DNA from: Paracentrotus lividus
Taxonomy: Eukaryota; Echinodermata; Echinoidea; Camarodonta; Echinidae
DNA length: 64,000 bases
NCBI GenBank assembly: GCA_940671915.1
Contig: CALNVZ010000174.1
Coordinates: forward strand, 17,501,775-17,565,774
Reading direction: 5' to 3'
Both the position numbers and the translations under genes were made by a program. Positions 34,986 to 47,786 of this stretch are shown in pieces. The notes beneath the pieces were generated by a model. The model saw nothing but the letters and a program-made list of their open reading frames with translations, was not told the DNA's origin and made no database searches. Position 1 is the first letter of the stretch. The number at the start of each line of letters is the position of its first letter.

Positions 34986-36214
34986 GATTGTGGTGGAGTG
35001 GGGGTGTGTGATAGAAGGATGGATTGCATTGAGTGAGTGGAGCTCAGGGGTTTTCCTTTGAAGGCTCATGTCTTTATGATAGAGTAGCAATGTCATTGTA
35101 GAATCCATCATTTTACCACCTACACTAAGGATTTTTGGAGGAGAGAGCAGATGGCAGAGGGGAGAAAGAATGGAAGGCAAAGAGAGAGAGAGAGAGAGAA
35201 AGAAAGAGAGAGAAGGGGAAGTACACATAAAAAGGTATGGTCATTGATACTAAGGTGGTTGAACTAAATAAATGATTTGTAAAGATTTGTCAGGATTTGT
35301 AAAGGTAAAGAAATTGTATGATTTATAGATAACATCTATCTACATGTAGACTATGTACTATTCATACGCTAGCCTTTTGAGGTTAGCTGTTCTGTCATTT
35401 GAAATGCTGAAACTCTGAATTAGTTATACAATAGACCAGCATGAACATATAATGTGAATTAGAAAATAATCATATGGGAAAGGGATTTCTCTGGTAAAGA
35501 ATAAGTAAAGAAGTTCTGGAAATTCGTTTAAATTACGAAAGAAAAATTGATTCACTGCAATTTCTCCTTTATTTGAATTTAGTAAGAAAACAAAAAAAGG
35601 GGGGAGGAAGATGATAGAAAGAATAGAATGATGTATAGATTTAAAATTCTTTCACTTGTTCTTTCTTATTGATTTAGTTTTGTTCAACAAAAAAGAAATA
35701 CATTATTCATCTCTCTGGGGATGAATACTCATGTATTTGAACTTTCACTTCACTCTTGTTTTTCCTTCGGAAGTTGGAAGGTTTTTCAAGATACCATAGG
35801 TCATGGATACTTTTCTCCAAACATGTTCTGTTGTGGGAGCAGGGCGTGGGAGCCAGTAATGTGTCAACCCTTTTACGTTTGATATAGCTCAGAACTCTAA
35901 AGTACTCATTTGGGGGTAATTGCTGACCATAAATTTTATTTTTCTTTCCTTTTGTTTGATGTTATGGCCTCATTCCATGTAGTAGAATATCAATTCTATT
36001 TTAGTGGATCAAACGTGGCTTTAGATACGGTGCAAAAAGCATATGACAATTTTCTCTAGTTTCATTATTATTTTCTGCTTTTTTGTACCACAGAATTCAA
36101 CATCTCAAGTCCATCATCTCAGTGTTGTCTTTCTCTTTTTAATATCCATAGGATATAATACTGTAAAATTTAATTCTGTTTTCTGTCTTTTTCGTCTGTT
36201 TTCTCCTTTTGCAG
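34986..36214. other. No gene; (GA)n at 35181-35215
   Basis: Purine-rich sequence 35145-35220, otherwise AT-rich unique DNA. Confidence 0.6.
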
Positions 36215-36247
36215 GTTGTTCGGTCATGTAAAGTACTGTTTTAAATT
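36215..36247 (+). CDS. Candidate 33-bp microexon
   Basis: A long pyrimidine tract ending in CTCCTTTTGCAG precedes the segment, and GTAAGT follows directly, so both splice sites match the consensus well. One of three frames is open: the first base completes a codon, then LFGHVKYCFK, then two bases of a split codon. G-H-V-x-Y is loosely reminiscent of cadherin repeats, but ten residues cannot establish this. A chance match is quite possible. Confidence 0.2.
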
Positions 36248-37363
36248 GTAAGTACATCTGAATTGCTTTTATAATGAGTGTTAATTGATGTACATATTAG
36301 ATTCTTTTAAATTACTATCATTTATTTACAAACTAAGCTTAAAATACACATTATGTTATATTACAATTTGTATTGAACATTAGGACTGACATATGAAAAA
36401 GATACTACCTATTGATCTTTTTTGATAGAGCACCCCATAGTCCTACATATTTAAGATTGTCTGCACTTTTAAGTCATATCATATTGAAATTTTTATGTTG
36501 AGCATTAATTCCAAAGTGTTGAGAAATTTCTTGTAACCCGTCTTCAGATTTGATCAGATCCCTTCCCTATACAAAATAAGTGACATCAATAACAGTACAA
36601 TGTTGTTAAAAAAAGTACCATCTTCATTTATCTAGTCATTAGACCTGGAAGAAATAGTTCTGATTCTTGATATGGATATTGAGATGATGGTGAGGATTCA
36701 GGTTTAGCAAGCCTTTGACTTCCTCAAGGAACAATTACTGCTCAGGTGTGTTTAGAGAGGAGATTTAGGAGAGTATGGTCCTGGATTAGGTGAGGTGAGA
36801 GTTGGGTTCCGGAGAGGATTGTTCATTCATAACTAGGTCGCTGAATTTCATGTTCACTTCCAGAACCAAGCATCCGGTAGAGTTCATTCAAAGGGGTTCT
36901 ATCCCTCTAGTTTGCAGTAACATACCTTTTGTGAACAAAATCAGTTTGCTCAAGAGAAATAAGAAAGACTTTCAAAAGCAAAAGTGGATGGAATAGGAGA
37001 TATCATAAAAAGAACTATTAAAACGAAAAATACTTGTTTGGATATATGATTTGAATTTATTGTAATAATACCTCATCTCTAGGGGGATAAAGCTAGAAAT
37101 GGAAAGATTATCTACCACAGAAATGATAGATTTCCATTAAAAAAATAGATATTTTGAATGGAGAATGTGACAGATGTCTCAATCAAGTTTAAACTTTTAC
37201 ACATTCTGTTCGCTTTGATTTTGGAGAAAAGAGAAAGATGTTACATAAATTATCATTTCTGTTTGTTGATATTTATGATTTCATGCTATCTAGCCTTGTG
37301 AAATTTATTTCATCTCAACTGATGATAATTGATAGGGGGCGTTATGATCTCTTTGTCTGACCT
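36248..37363. other. No gene recognised
   Basis: AT-rich unique sequence. Confidence 0.55.
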
Positions 37364-37500
37364 GGGGGGCATTTCATCAAAGGACTTGTCGGACATTTCA
37401 TCCGACAAATTTGCTCTCAGCCAATCAGATGCAAGCATTTCAGTAGCTTATAACAGCTTGTCGGATAAAACGTCCGACAAGTCCTTTGATGAAATGCTCC
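37364..37500. mobile_element. 138-bp MITE (GGGGGGCATTTCATC), copy 1
   Basis: GGGGGGCATTTCATCAAAGG and ACTTGTCGGAC at the left are inverted at the right (GTCCGACAAGTCCTTTGATG). A second GTCGGA-containing inverted pair lies inside. About 90% identical to 38366-38504. Confidence 0.85.
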
Positions 37501-38365
37501 ACTGGTTGTCTTCTCCCTTGAGAATATTTAATAGCTCTCAAAAAAACGTCAAAGTGTACATGAGTTCATAGTTCATAACCATTATGAAAGGGATAGAAAG
37601 ATCTAAGAAGCCCATCAAAACATTTTCTAGATAGCAAGTGTGAAGAAAAAAAAGCTTTCTTACTTCTTCGAAGTTGTTAAAGATGAAACTTTTTCAATAG
37701 AATTAGTAATTTGGTTAATATATCATTTGTCACCCATATTGTCAACGCTTCAATGTAAAGAACTCGTTGGCTTTTGAAGGATTAATTCAAAAGGATTTGT
37801 TCTTTGAGGTTGGTTTTTTGAGAAGTGATGTGTTCATGGAATACAGAGCTTTGACATGGAATGACATGATAAAGATTTGTTTGATCATTAATTTATCTTG
37901 GAACATGTATTCATAAACGATGACTCCAACCTTCAGGAGAGTCATTTATTAATCTTTTGTAGAGAACTTTGTAACTGAAGCATGAATGGATTACCTTTCT
38001 GGGCCATTGACACCTTGAACAGCACTTTAGCTTTCAAAACACTGATTGTAGTCGGGGCTGTATTTACCGAATGTTGCTTTAGTTTCCGATATGAATGGAT
38101 TGAATGACGTGCCATGTTCAAAAGATTAAAGAATAAGAGAACAGTAAGATCAATAGCCTCAGGACAATGAGGTCTTTATGTCATAAGCGAATTGTGAATG
38201 TTACTGGATCAAAAGGTTTCAGCTTAATTCATGCGAAATTATAAAGGAGAGTGATATAGGGTGCAAATCTTTTAAAATTTCTATTCAGGTGGAAACTGAT
38301 ACAAGTAGGTTGAGTTGAGGGGCTCATATTGACATTTAATGCAAGTCTGTTGCATCTGCAAATCT
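37501..38365. other. No gene recognised
   Basis: Unique AT-rich DNA between two MITE copies. Confidence 0.55.
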
Positions 38366-38504
38366 GGGGGGCATTTCATCAAAGGACTTGTCGGACATTT
38401 TATCCGACAATTTTGCTCTCAGCCAATCAGATGCCAGCATTTCAGTAGCTTATAACAGTTTGTCGGATAAAACGTCTGACATGTCCTTTGATGAAATGCC
38501 CCCC
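38366..38504. mobile_element. 138-bp MITE, copy 2
   Basis: Same structure and orientation as 37364-37500, with complete GGGGGG and CCCCCC ends. Close identity and 1-kb spacing suggest two recent insertions or local transposition. Confidence 0.88.
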
Positions 38505-39886
38505 TGATGGTTCATCAGTCTTAGGTTTAGGGTTCGGCAAAAAAAAAAAACGTTCGTTTGTTGAATCGAGGGGAAAGAAATTAGGGTCGGCACAGACGCA
38601 ACTCCATCAATATTTGAATTGTGCAAAGAAAGACAGAAAGAAGAAAACAAACATGGAGAGCAAATTATGGCTATCAAGTTCGCATATCCTGTTATTAATT
38701 TCCAATATAATGTCTAGACTTTCCAGAGTTGATGCTAGGTTATTAATGTTTGCATGGTAGGGTATTGTTTAGTCTATATGACTCAAGTACATACATGCTT
38801 TAGTGTTTGTTCATGACGTGGGCGTGAGTTGAATATTACTCCCAACACAGCTGATTAAAGCTGGAAAGAAAAAATATGATTGATTTCCTAGTGAAGCTTT
38901 ATGTCAGTTGGGTCTGGGTTATTCAAAATTTTAGGACTCAATAAACTTTCTCTAGTTATAGCTCAAGGTTTGTGAGAAGTCCAAAGCCGTAAACAGACAT
39001 ATTCCTACAAAAGCATAAATTTTATCAATTATGTACCGCAAAGTCATAATTTCACTTGCAAATTCGTAACTTAATTATTCATACTGCCTCTCTGGAAAGA
39101 ATACACATGACTCATGTATTTTGTGACAAATTATAGATATGATTAAAATATCTTTGGTCATGATTGACATGCCATGTAGAACTGAATAAACATACAATAT
39201 ACTCACTGTAGATTGGTCACCATGATTAATTAACTCTGTAGATTACTCATTACCACTAAAACCAAAATGAAGGGTCCAAAATACAGGCTCAAACTTGTCA
39301 AATTACCAGGCTTATCAAATTTCTTTTAAAGTTATTGTTGATTTATCTCCCGTTTGAAGGGCTTGTGGTGTCATATATCTCATTGTGATAAAGACGTGCT
39401 TGAGTATTATTCAGCCAATGTTCTTTGTATACATTATGTGCTTTGTTCATGATTATACTTCTAGTTGTGAATGACTACCTATTAAACTCTCATATCAAAT
39501 ATTCATTTCAAGTATTGAGCAAATACATGTCATGATGAGATTTTTTTTTCATCATCTGGATAAATGCAAATGTAAATCACATGACACTAAAATTCTCATC
39601 AGCTTGAATTGATTATAGTGAGTTTTTTGGTATGTAAATATTTCCTTATGTCTTGAATAATTTCTTATGGCGAGACAATAGGAGTTGTAATTTTTGTTTT
39701 TGAGAATTAACAGGGCTGCAATTGAAGAGGCAATATTTTCAAACCTACTTAAAAAGCAACTGATACAGAGGTGTGAGATAGGTTTGATAATAAATGTAAA
39801 AGAGGTCAAAGTTTCTCTTTTCCGTTGTACATGTATGTATCGTTAGTTGGTTGTTTCTTGGTTGACAGATTTTGTGTCTATCACTG
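38505..39886. other. No gene recognised
   Basis: AT-rich unique DNA. Confidence 0.55.
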
Positions 39887-40109
39887 TATAGACGAATTCG
39901 GGCAGCATTTCATGGAAGTGAGCCCTCTATGTGCCCGCCATATAGCTGGGGGTTACCCAGTGTACTATGCATGAGCCATGTGCACATATGTCTGCGCGTT
40001 CGTACATTTTCCTTTGTTACGCACACAAGGAGCATGCATAGTACATTGGAAGCCCCCCAGCAATGGCTGCCACCATGACAAAACATCACCCAAACCGAAT
40101 TCGCCTATA
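39887..40109. mobile_element. 223-bp foldback element, CGAATTCGG ends
   Basis: TATAGACGAATTCGGGCAGC on the left pairs with CCGAATTCGCCTATA on the right. Inner blocks also pair (CTGGGGG / CCCCCCAG, GTACTATGCATG / CATGCATAGTAC). There is no real coding frame. Confidence 0.8.
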
Positions 40110-40481
40110 TTATAAAATAACTTTGTGATTTTTGCTTATTAAAAAAAAACCAGAAGAATACTTCTTTATTATATTTTAAGTGTAAATTCTAAATAATTAT
40201 TCTTATTAAGTGTTATATCCTTCTCAGCCATTCAATCCATACTCATTCTCATGGAATATAGAGTCCAGATAAAATTCAGCTCAATGTAGTTATATCACTA
40301 GTAGATGTAAACATGTTTATCATAAGCTTTTACTTGGAATTCACTGACCGAAACAAGGGAGAGAAGTCTTTAGATAACAGTAGAATGTACTAAAAAGTAA
40401 GATAACAATTATAGTAAATCGTGGTAGAAAAATACGCGTTGCGATTGGCTAGGTCAGTACCACATGACCTACCTTCAATTT
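40110..40481. other. No feature recognised
   Basis: AT-rich. From about 40430 (ACGCGTTGCGATTGGCTAGG) the sequence may belong to the composite element region that continues to about 42115. Confidence 0.4.
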
Positions 40482-40509
40482 GTTATATTGTACATATGTA
40501 CAATATAAC
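40482..40509. repeat. Perfect 28-bp palindrome
   Basis: GTTATATTGTACAT is followed directly by its exact complement ATGTACAATATAAC. Confidence 0.92.
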
Positions 40510-40786
40510 TTTCGGTTTTTGGAGGGTAAAGCCCGTGTTAAATGAATGGGGAGAGTATCGATTCTATCGATTGCCTTGTTGCGCTAGCGTGTAATAACAG
40601 TAAAATGGTGCGCACAAAAGTTAATGACAATGGATATGCGAAGCAACAATATACGTCACAATAGCTTAATTAGCACCAAAGAATTGGAAAACATAAAACC
40701 AGATCAGGCAAGGTCAAAGATCTAGGGGTCTATAATAATAAATAGTGAACGCTCCATCTTGAAACATTACTGGACTATATGAACTC

Positions 40787-40877
40787 CAAATACTAAATGA
40801 TCCCTCGTGCAGATCTATTTCATCTTGGCCTGCGGCCTCGGAGAAACAAATCTGCACTTGGGATAATTTAGTATTTG
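40787..40877. mobile_element. 91-bp imperfect palindrome
   Basis: CAAATACTAAATGATCCC with TGCAGAT on the left pairs with ATCTGCA and GGGATAATTTAGTATTTG on the right, around a GGCCTGCGGCC core. Confidence 0.8.
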
Positions 40878-40893
40878 TTGTACTTATAATATA

Positions 40894-41059
40894 GATATAT
40901 TGACTGCTTTGAGGGGCATGGCCGTTTCTAGACAGCTCAAAGGAAATTCCGCATCTGCTATAACCCAAGACCGCAGGTCGCGGGTTATGGCAGATTCGGA
41001 AGTTCCCCAGAGCAGTCTAGAAACGACCATGTCCCAAAAATAAAAGCAGTCAATATATC
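40894..41059. mobile_element. 166-bp foldback
   Basis: GATATATTGACTGCTTT and its exact complement form the ends. Inner blocks CGTTTCTAGAC / GTCTAGAAACG and ATCTGCTATAACCC / GGGTTATGGCAGAT also pair. It lies 17 bp from the previous palindrome, and both may be parts of one larger decayed element. Confidence 0.85.
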
Positions 41060-41113
41060 GTTTATATGCCGAAAAACAAGGGGATCTAAAAATAACATAC
41101 ATGGTCTAATTTA

Positions 41114-41896
41114 AGCCCCTTTCAGATTGGCACTCAAACAAGGGATGTCCTCCGGAGGTTACCCTTTGTTCACCCCTTGTTGCCTCTAATCTGAAAGTAA
41201 CCAGAAAAAGACACCCGGGTGCACTCGGCACGAACACAGCGCGAACACGAGGTAAGATTCACGCTAGAAGGTCTAGCACGTCCTGGAGCGTCATCCTGTG
41301 TTCATCCTGTGTCTACCCTCGTTTATCGGCGATCTGAATTGCCTCGGCGCGTACACGGAGTGAATTCCGGAACCGGAAGTACGGGTTTGTGCAATTTGCG
41401 CGCGCTATAGAGGTCCATGCTTAGAAATTATGCGATGCACTTTTAATGCACGATATTGCCGCATGCGTATTAGCCTCGAAAAGATTTTAAATTTGCGAAA
41501 GAAAATTGATACACTTTTATAGATTTATGACATTAAATGAACATAAATGTCTTTCGATAAATATAGAAAATTTATTTTAATATATTTAAATTGAAAATAA
41601 ATAGTAAAAAAGAAGTTTGTTAAATAAATATGTGAACATTAAAAACTTTTTTTGAGAAAGCCTACCTACCGGGGATTTCCACTTTTCACTGTATATACAC
41701 ACGCATGTTGTTCGTACCTCGAACTCGTACCGCGAGACGAAACACACACCGAGCGCACCCTCGTTTGAGTTTTGATCTGAAAGGGTGGCTCGATGTTACC
41801 CCGTGTTTTGACAAGGATCACGCTCCGTGTTCGTCCTAGAAGAAGTCTGGGACGTCCTCCGGAGGTCGTTCCGTGTATGACAATCTAAAAGGGGCT
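41114..41896. mobile_element. 783-bp TIR element, AGCCCCTTTCAGATTG ends
   Basis: AGCCCCTTTCAGATTG pairs with CAATCTAAAAGGGGCT. Subterminal CCTCCGGAGG is present near both ends. The interior is locally GC-rich with several CCTGTGT / GTTCATCCT motifs, then AT-rich. A 63-codon frame at 41219 has no recognisable domain. Confidence 0.8.
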
Positions 41897-43610
41897 CTAG
41901 ACTAACTAACTATATTAGCGACCAAATCGCGCTGCAAATTATGGTATCTGAAATCATCGCATCGCGCAAAGCAGCCTTATGCACGTAAACAAATGGGGAT
42001 CGCACTATGCCCGTTGCTAAGGGGCATCCAGGGTGGCAAAGGGCATAAATCCAAGTACTATTGACGAGATGTTTTGGGGGCATGGTTGAAGACATGACCA
42101 AGCTTTTGACCAATCAAAGGACAGGATTATTCAACATTCTTAAAGTGAGGTATATAATCCAGTATATTGCCCGATAGATTGTACACTATTTATATAATAT
42201 GAGCACTGTCACATGGTATTAACTTAAACATTAACTTAAATATACTCTTAATGAGATGTTATTTTTTGTTTATTTTGATTTATTTTGGGGAGTATTTTTA
42301 TTGGTCACTTCAGGAATACATTCATAAATATATAAAGTATTTATAGTGAACAATTACTTGTTGCATTTACAAAACATTTCTTAACTCAGCATTGTTGTTT
42401 TGATAACCATTTAATGAGAAGTACTTCAATTTCCTTTTGAATATGTAGAAGTTTAGAAAATGTGTATAAAATAGTTTATTATTGTTGGAAACTGGCAGAA
42501 TTGTTTGATTGGTATTTTTTCATGTCAACCTTTTCAAGATGGTACCAGCATGAAATGATTTCACATCAAATTCCATTATACCAGGGACAAAAATATCCTT
42601 AAGACTTTATGATTGAGGTTCTTTAAAGAATGACTCATCTGCCAAGTTTCTATTCCATGTTTGGAGTTTTGATCCCATTAAGACTTGACTCCATTCACAT
42701 ATTTTCATGTACATCATTTCCCTTTTTTGACTGAGAAACTTGTTATTATGTTTATCATTATTCTATATCCATCTCCCTCTTGTCAAGCAATCCTACTTCA
42801 CATCTGTGACAAAACACTCTTTTGTATAACAAATTGATCGTTTTGTACTTCTTTTCAACTGTCTTTCCCGTAAAATTCCATACAAGTATAACCCCCTTTG
42901 AAGTTGGAGTATTTAAACCTTGTTTACATGTAAGCTATAGAGCATATTTGATGTAATTGAAATTTCATCTTTGAGCAGATGAAGTCTTTGAAGAAAGCCG
43001 ATTTTAACATTGTTGGATTTCCTGTTCCAGAAACTTGACTGATTTTTCTGTCAAAACAACAATCTACTCATCTTTGATTTAGTATTGAATTGAACTTGAT
43101 CGAAAGTCATAATGTGGAGAAATTTCAATATGATCTCATTGCTTTGAAATGCCATAGGATTGCAATATAATTGGTTTTTGTATCTATGGATTTCTATTTC
43201 ATAATTTTGTTTTTGTGTCTCAAAATAAAGGTCTACTATATGTTTGTTTGTTTTTAAATAATTTTTTAAACACTATTTCTGTGTACTTCTGTACATCCAT
43301 TTTCGCCTTCGTTTTATTTTTTCTCTATATTTGCCCTCATCTTTGACTTCTTTGTTTTATCTATTTCTGTCATCTCATTTTCTGTTGTTATGTAATTATC
43401 ATTGAGTTTATTTATTTGGAATATACTCTCTTAAGCCTTATCTCATAGCTTACTTTCCTCTTTCTCTTTCTGGTGATTCCATCATTGATACTTTGATCTA
43501 TCTGGACTGTAATATCTTTTACTCATTCTTTTATCCTGGCATTATCATACATCTATCCATAATCAATGCAGTATTTCATGCATTTTCCTTTCTGGTAATT
43601 ATGATGTCCT
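41897..43610. other. No gene recognised
   Basis: Sequence 41910-42115 (GATTGGTCAAAAGC on the minus strand) loosely matches 40441-40470 in inverse, hinting at an outer element around the foldback cluster. The rest is AT-rich and unique. Confidence 0.4.
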
Positions 43611-43790
43611 TTTGTCATATCGTCGGCTTGGAGCCAGAAGGGCGCTATTGCAGATCAAGGATGTTCCGTTTGGAGCCAGAAGGGCGCTATTTCCATTGAC
43701 GTTGTACAGTAATAGCGCCCTTATGGCTCTCAACGGAATATCTATAAGATGCAATAACGCCCTTATGGCTCCCAACAGACGATATCAAAA
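43611..43790. mobile_element. 180-bp foldback with duplicated arms
   Basis: GGAGCCAGAAGGGCGCTATT occurs twice in direct orientation (43631, 43673). Two inverted counterparts follow (AATAGCGCCCTTATGGCTC, AATAACGCCCTTATGGCTCC). The outer ends TTTTG...ATATCGTC and GACGATATCAAAA also pair. Confidence 0.88.
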
Positions 43791-45410
43791 TGTTTTAATA
43801 TGAGATATTGAGACACTCATTATCATTTTCAGGTATTTTCTCCATGATATCAGTCTATGTCTTTGGTCTTCCTTTATCCCTCACCTACTGTCCGCTCTTT
43901 TTCCTAACCCTGCCCCCACTCTTCCTTTCTACCTTGCTCCTTTTCTCTTCTGTAAAGTGAGTTTCTATTGACATCGCATATGCATCGTGTTGCAAAATAT
44001 ATAAATAGTAACCATATTTTCAATATGAAACGTAAGCCCCTATTCATCAGGAAATCCCTTGTAAGTTCAACCACCCCATTGTCCTGTCCTGCCATTCCAT
44101 ACCTTAAATGCCTGTCTTACTTATTAACCTGGTCAACCAGATGGCAGGCCAGTCCAATCTTGAGGAATTATCATGAAATTGAGATCTGCTTCATAAAAGA
44201 ATATGAAATTGATAGATGTGGATGAAAGAATAATTGCAGTGTAAGGGGATAAACTGGAATATGATTTTGTTCCAATTTGCGCCTATATGAGTCATCGTAA
44301 ATGCATGTTGGTAATCCGGTTAAGCATGCACTCCTATTCACCTACTCATTATGAAGTTATATTAAGCCATTGAAACCGAACCTGGGTTTCCTGTAATATG
44401 AGAGGGCCGTAGGGCTATTTTCCCATTTTCCCCTATTCTGTTTTATTCCACCTCAAATTGTGGTTGGAATTAGATGGTTATACCGTTATTAAAGGGTATT
44501 ATGTGTAATGGTTACGGTGTACTCCATGAATTCACTATTCACACCAAAAGCAATGTAAGCGTTGCCGTTTATTCCATTATTGTAATTTAGTCTTCATTAG
44601 GTTGTTGAATTGATACTAAATGAATACAATGCAATTTTCATTGTGTCGTTTTTTCGTTTAATTCATGAATTGAAGCATTTTAATGAATAGTGTTTTGCGC
44701 TTGAGGAAAAGAGTCGGGTAAAGTATTCCAATGGAACAATTATGGAGTCATATCTTGACAATTTGAAAACTGTCCTGATAAAATTGGTGACATCATAGAT
44801 GATAGGAAAATGCTTAGCTAGGGAGAGGAGAAATATAGTTAGTAAGATGGAGCATATGGTGTAACATATGACCAAATCGTACACAGTTTTCCCCATAGTG
44901 TAGTGCATAGTTGTTATTAAAACAAGAATTCCTAATTGAGTAATTTAATGTTTGATAATATCTTGCCAGTCAACTAAATTTCATTTTAAATTAAAAGCTG
45001 CAGTGCATCATTAGACCCGACCCTTCTAATTCAATTATTGGCTATTGATAAAAACTTAACTAAACATATTTTTGCACAGGCTAATTTGGGGTGCATTTTG
45101 AAATCTTGATAATTGTTACCAAAATTGATATTAAAAAAGACAATTTATCATCTAATTCTTAAGTCGGTGGTGAAAAAAAATGATATTGTACAATTTTTAA
45201 TCAATGTGACTGTTGGTTGGGAGCATAAAGTAATTTCTTGCAATAATATTACCATAGTTCAAGATTAGCTCCAATGAAAGTTCTAACCGTCTCTGAAAGC
45301 AGTACAACTAAGGTGAAATGACATCTCTATAATAAATGTATATCCTTGGTACAACCCAACAACTCCAAATGTCTTGAAAAAGTGACACTATACCCATCTG
45401 AAACAATCTG
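43791..45410. other. No gene recognised
   Basis: AT-rich unique DNA. The open frame at 43968-44225 lacks a domain or family match. Confidence 0.5.
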
Positions 45411-45840
45411 GCAGTGGACTTGAAGCACAAGATCATTATTTGCATGATGGAACAGTAGTAATCACCACTCTAATGTGACATGGCATAGATTCGCCAGGAG
45501 TGGAGTGAGAGTCAGGATAGAAATTAGACCATTCATCCAAACAACCCATTTACATGATTGGGTCAATGCAATGACAGTTATAATTTGCAAATTGTGATTT
45601 CATTCGAGCTGCTCGCTGAGCCTTTTTTCTTTCTTTTTTTCCCTACTGCATTTAAGATTCTTGTTGGGACGATCAGCAGTGGTCTTGAAGCATATGTAAC
45701 AGTCATTATTTGCATGACAAGACAGTAGTAATCACCCTTCTAACATGACATGGCATGAATTGGCCAGGAGTGAGGCAAGCCAGGAGATGGAAATTAGACA
45801 ATTCAACCCCCAAAAAAATCCATTTTACATGATTGGGTCA
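45411..45840 (+). repeat. Local direct duplication (about 160 bp, offset 265 bp)
   Basis: 45411-45565 (GCAGTGGACTTGAAGCA ... TTACATGATTGGGTCA) recurs at 45676-45840 with about 20% divergence. Shared blocks include CATTATTTGCATGA, ACAGTAGTAATCACC and GACATGGCAT. Confidence 0.8.
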
Positions 45841-46074
45841 CTCAGATTTTGAAGAAGGACATTTTTTATTTTTCATTTTTTTTCAAGGGACTTGCGGCAC
45901 TTTTAGCAATGATCTCATACTTCATCAGGCTCCTTCTGAAGTTTTAATCTATTATCTGCACCCGTCTTTTTTCAAATCCTAGATTCACTGGGATGAAGTA
46001 GAAGCAGAGAAAAATGCTTGAATATGTTCAATTTTCATCTAATAAAAATCATGTTCATTACCACAATAACAATA
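45841..46074. other. No feature recognised
   Basis: AT-rich spacer. Confidence 0.55.
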
Positions 46075-46948
46075 TAGGGGAGACTGGGGTAATTATGGCC
46101 CTGGGGTAATTATGGCCCCTTTGTCTTTGAGAGCTTATAATTCTTTGCTGCATTACACAATGATAATTAAATTTTTACACATGCCTAGCTAAACTCTTCC
46201 TACTATCATATGAGAAAAATAAGCCATTTACCTCAAATTTTGTGCTTAGGGGAGCCTAAAATTTACGGCAATCACAATTCTGTTCGTTGGAAAGTGGCAA
46301 GTCTGCTTTTTTATTTGAGGTGTGATATAATTAATTAAAATCATTTAAGATCAAATTTTGATAGAAACAGAAACAATAGGAACTAACAAACACAACATAA
46401 AAACTTCCACTTGAATATCTTCAATAGTAGAGCTGTAAAGAGGAATCAAATTGAAAATGTCACTTGGGGTAATTATGGCCCCCAATGCATAAACAGTGTA
46501 TAAGCGCAGATGGGGACATGAACTTGTATGATTATGTACGTAAATCATGTAAATAAATGTATTTCTATGTCTGCAAAATTTCAACAGTTTTGCTGAACCA
46601 ATAATTGATTAAATCATTGTTGGTGGTTGATAATTGTATAAGGAATACCCAACAACATTTATTATACATTACCATAATTAATTAGCATAATATCTTATAA
46701 TTCATACAGTCATGACAATAGGGGCCATAAATACCCCAACCCGTGGGGTAATTATGGCCCCCAAAAGTTGTTAACATAATGCTAATTAATCTGCAAATGA
46801 GAAGTCACAGGTTCATAATTTCCTTTGTATATTATAGGTATATAGACTGACTGTATTTTTACATAATTAGAATATTATTGGACTTTTCATTTAATTGTAG
46901 TAGTAGGAAATGTGTAAAAGGGGGCCATAATTACCCCAGTCTCCCCTA
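46075..46948. mobile_element. 874-bp TIR element with TAATTA-centred GGGGTAATTATGGCCCC repeats
   Basis: Both ends carry TAGGGGAGACTGGGGTAATT and a further TATGGCC in perfect inverted orientation (about 27 bp). GGGGTAATTATGGCC occurs at 46086, 46103, 46466 and 46745, and inverted at about 46920; a variant is at 46721. No transposase frame is recognised. The target site is not resolved. Confidence 0.88.
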
Positions 46949-47786
46949 CAGCTGAATGCCTTATTGCTGACCATCTGACCATTGGTTAGGGAATACAATT
47001 TGTGCTCAGAGTCCAAAATAAGCAGCTCATATCATATCAATTTTCTGCAAAGTTGGTAATAACCATTAAGTATTTTTTATTTTGCTATGTATTCATTCAA
47101 ATGAAACTGATTTCCAAATATATTGATAGTCTGAAAATTAACAATCATTACATTGGAATTTCAAAATAGTCTGGAGAATGTAATTGCTCTCATGTAATCA
47201 AATTTGAATAAATTGGAAAGAATAATTTCTGTGTAATCACTGTTGAATAAATGGCTCTGTGGTTCATTTGTTTTTAAGCCATACGTAATTAAGATGATGC
47301 CATCAGTATGAGTAAATGATTATTGAAATTGAATATGCAAGATATATAATTTGACCTTACTTCTGTTTAATTTAAGAAGTGGTACATTTTTATTTGTCAT
47401 TTTAAGCATTACGCTCTAGACATGATTCTTAGATGTACATGTATGTCCATTATTATTAACTCCTGTCTCTACACATTCAGGGACATATCTTATCATGATA
47501 TTTCATCAGTTTGATATTATAATGAATGGAGGGGTGAAAGAATGGGAGAGCAAGAGGTAATATTCCTCTCATCACGCACTGGTCATGATTGTTATGTAGA
47601 TGTATATCAACCACCGTGAACCTCATTCCTGCATCTTACGCAGACATCTTATCATGATGTTTGATTTCATAATGGAAGGAAAGATGAAAGAATGAAAGAG
47701 CAAGAGAGAGAGAGAGAGAGAGAGCGAAAGGGGAAAAATCCTCGTCCAGTGATCCATTAATCCCTGAAAGCCTTTCTCTCCTGCAG
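46949..47786. other. No gene; (GA)n at 47703-47725
   Basis: Unique AT-rich DNA. Two short similar segments (ATCTTATCATGAT...) lie near 47488 and 47648. Confidence 0.55.
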
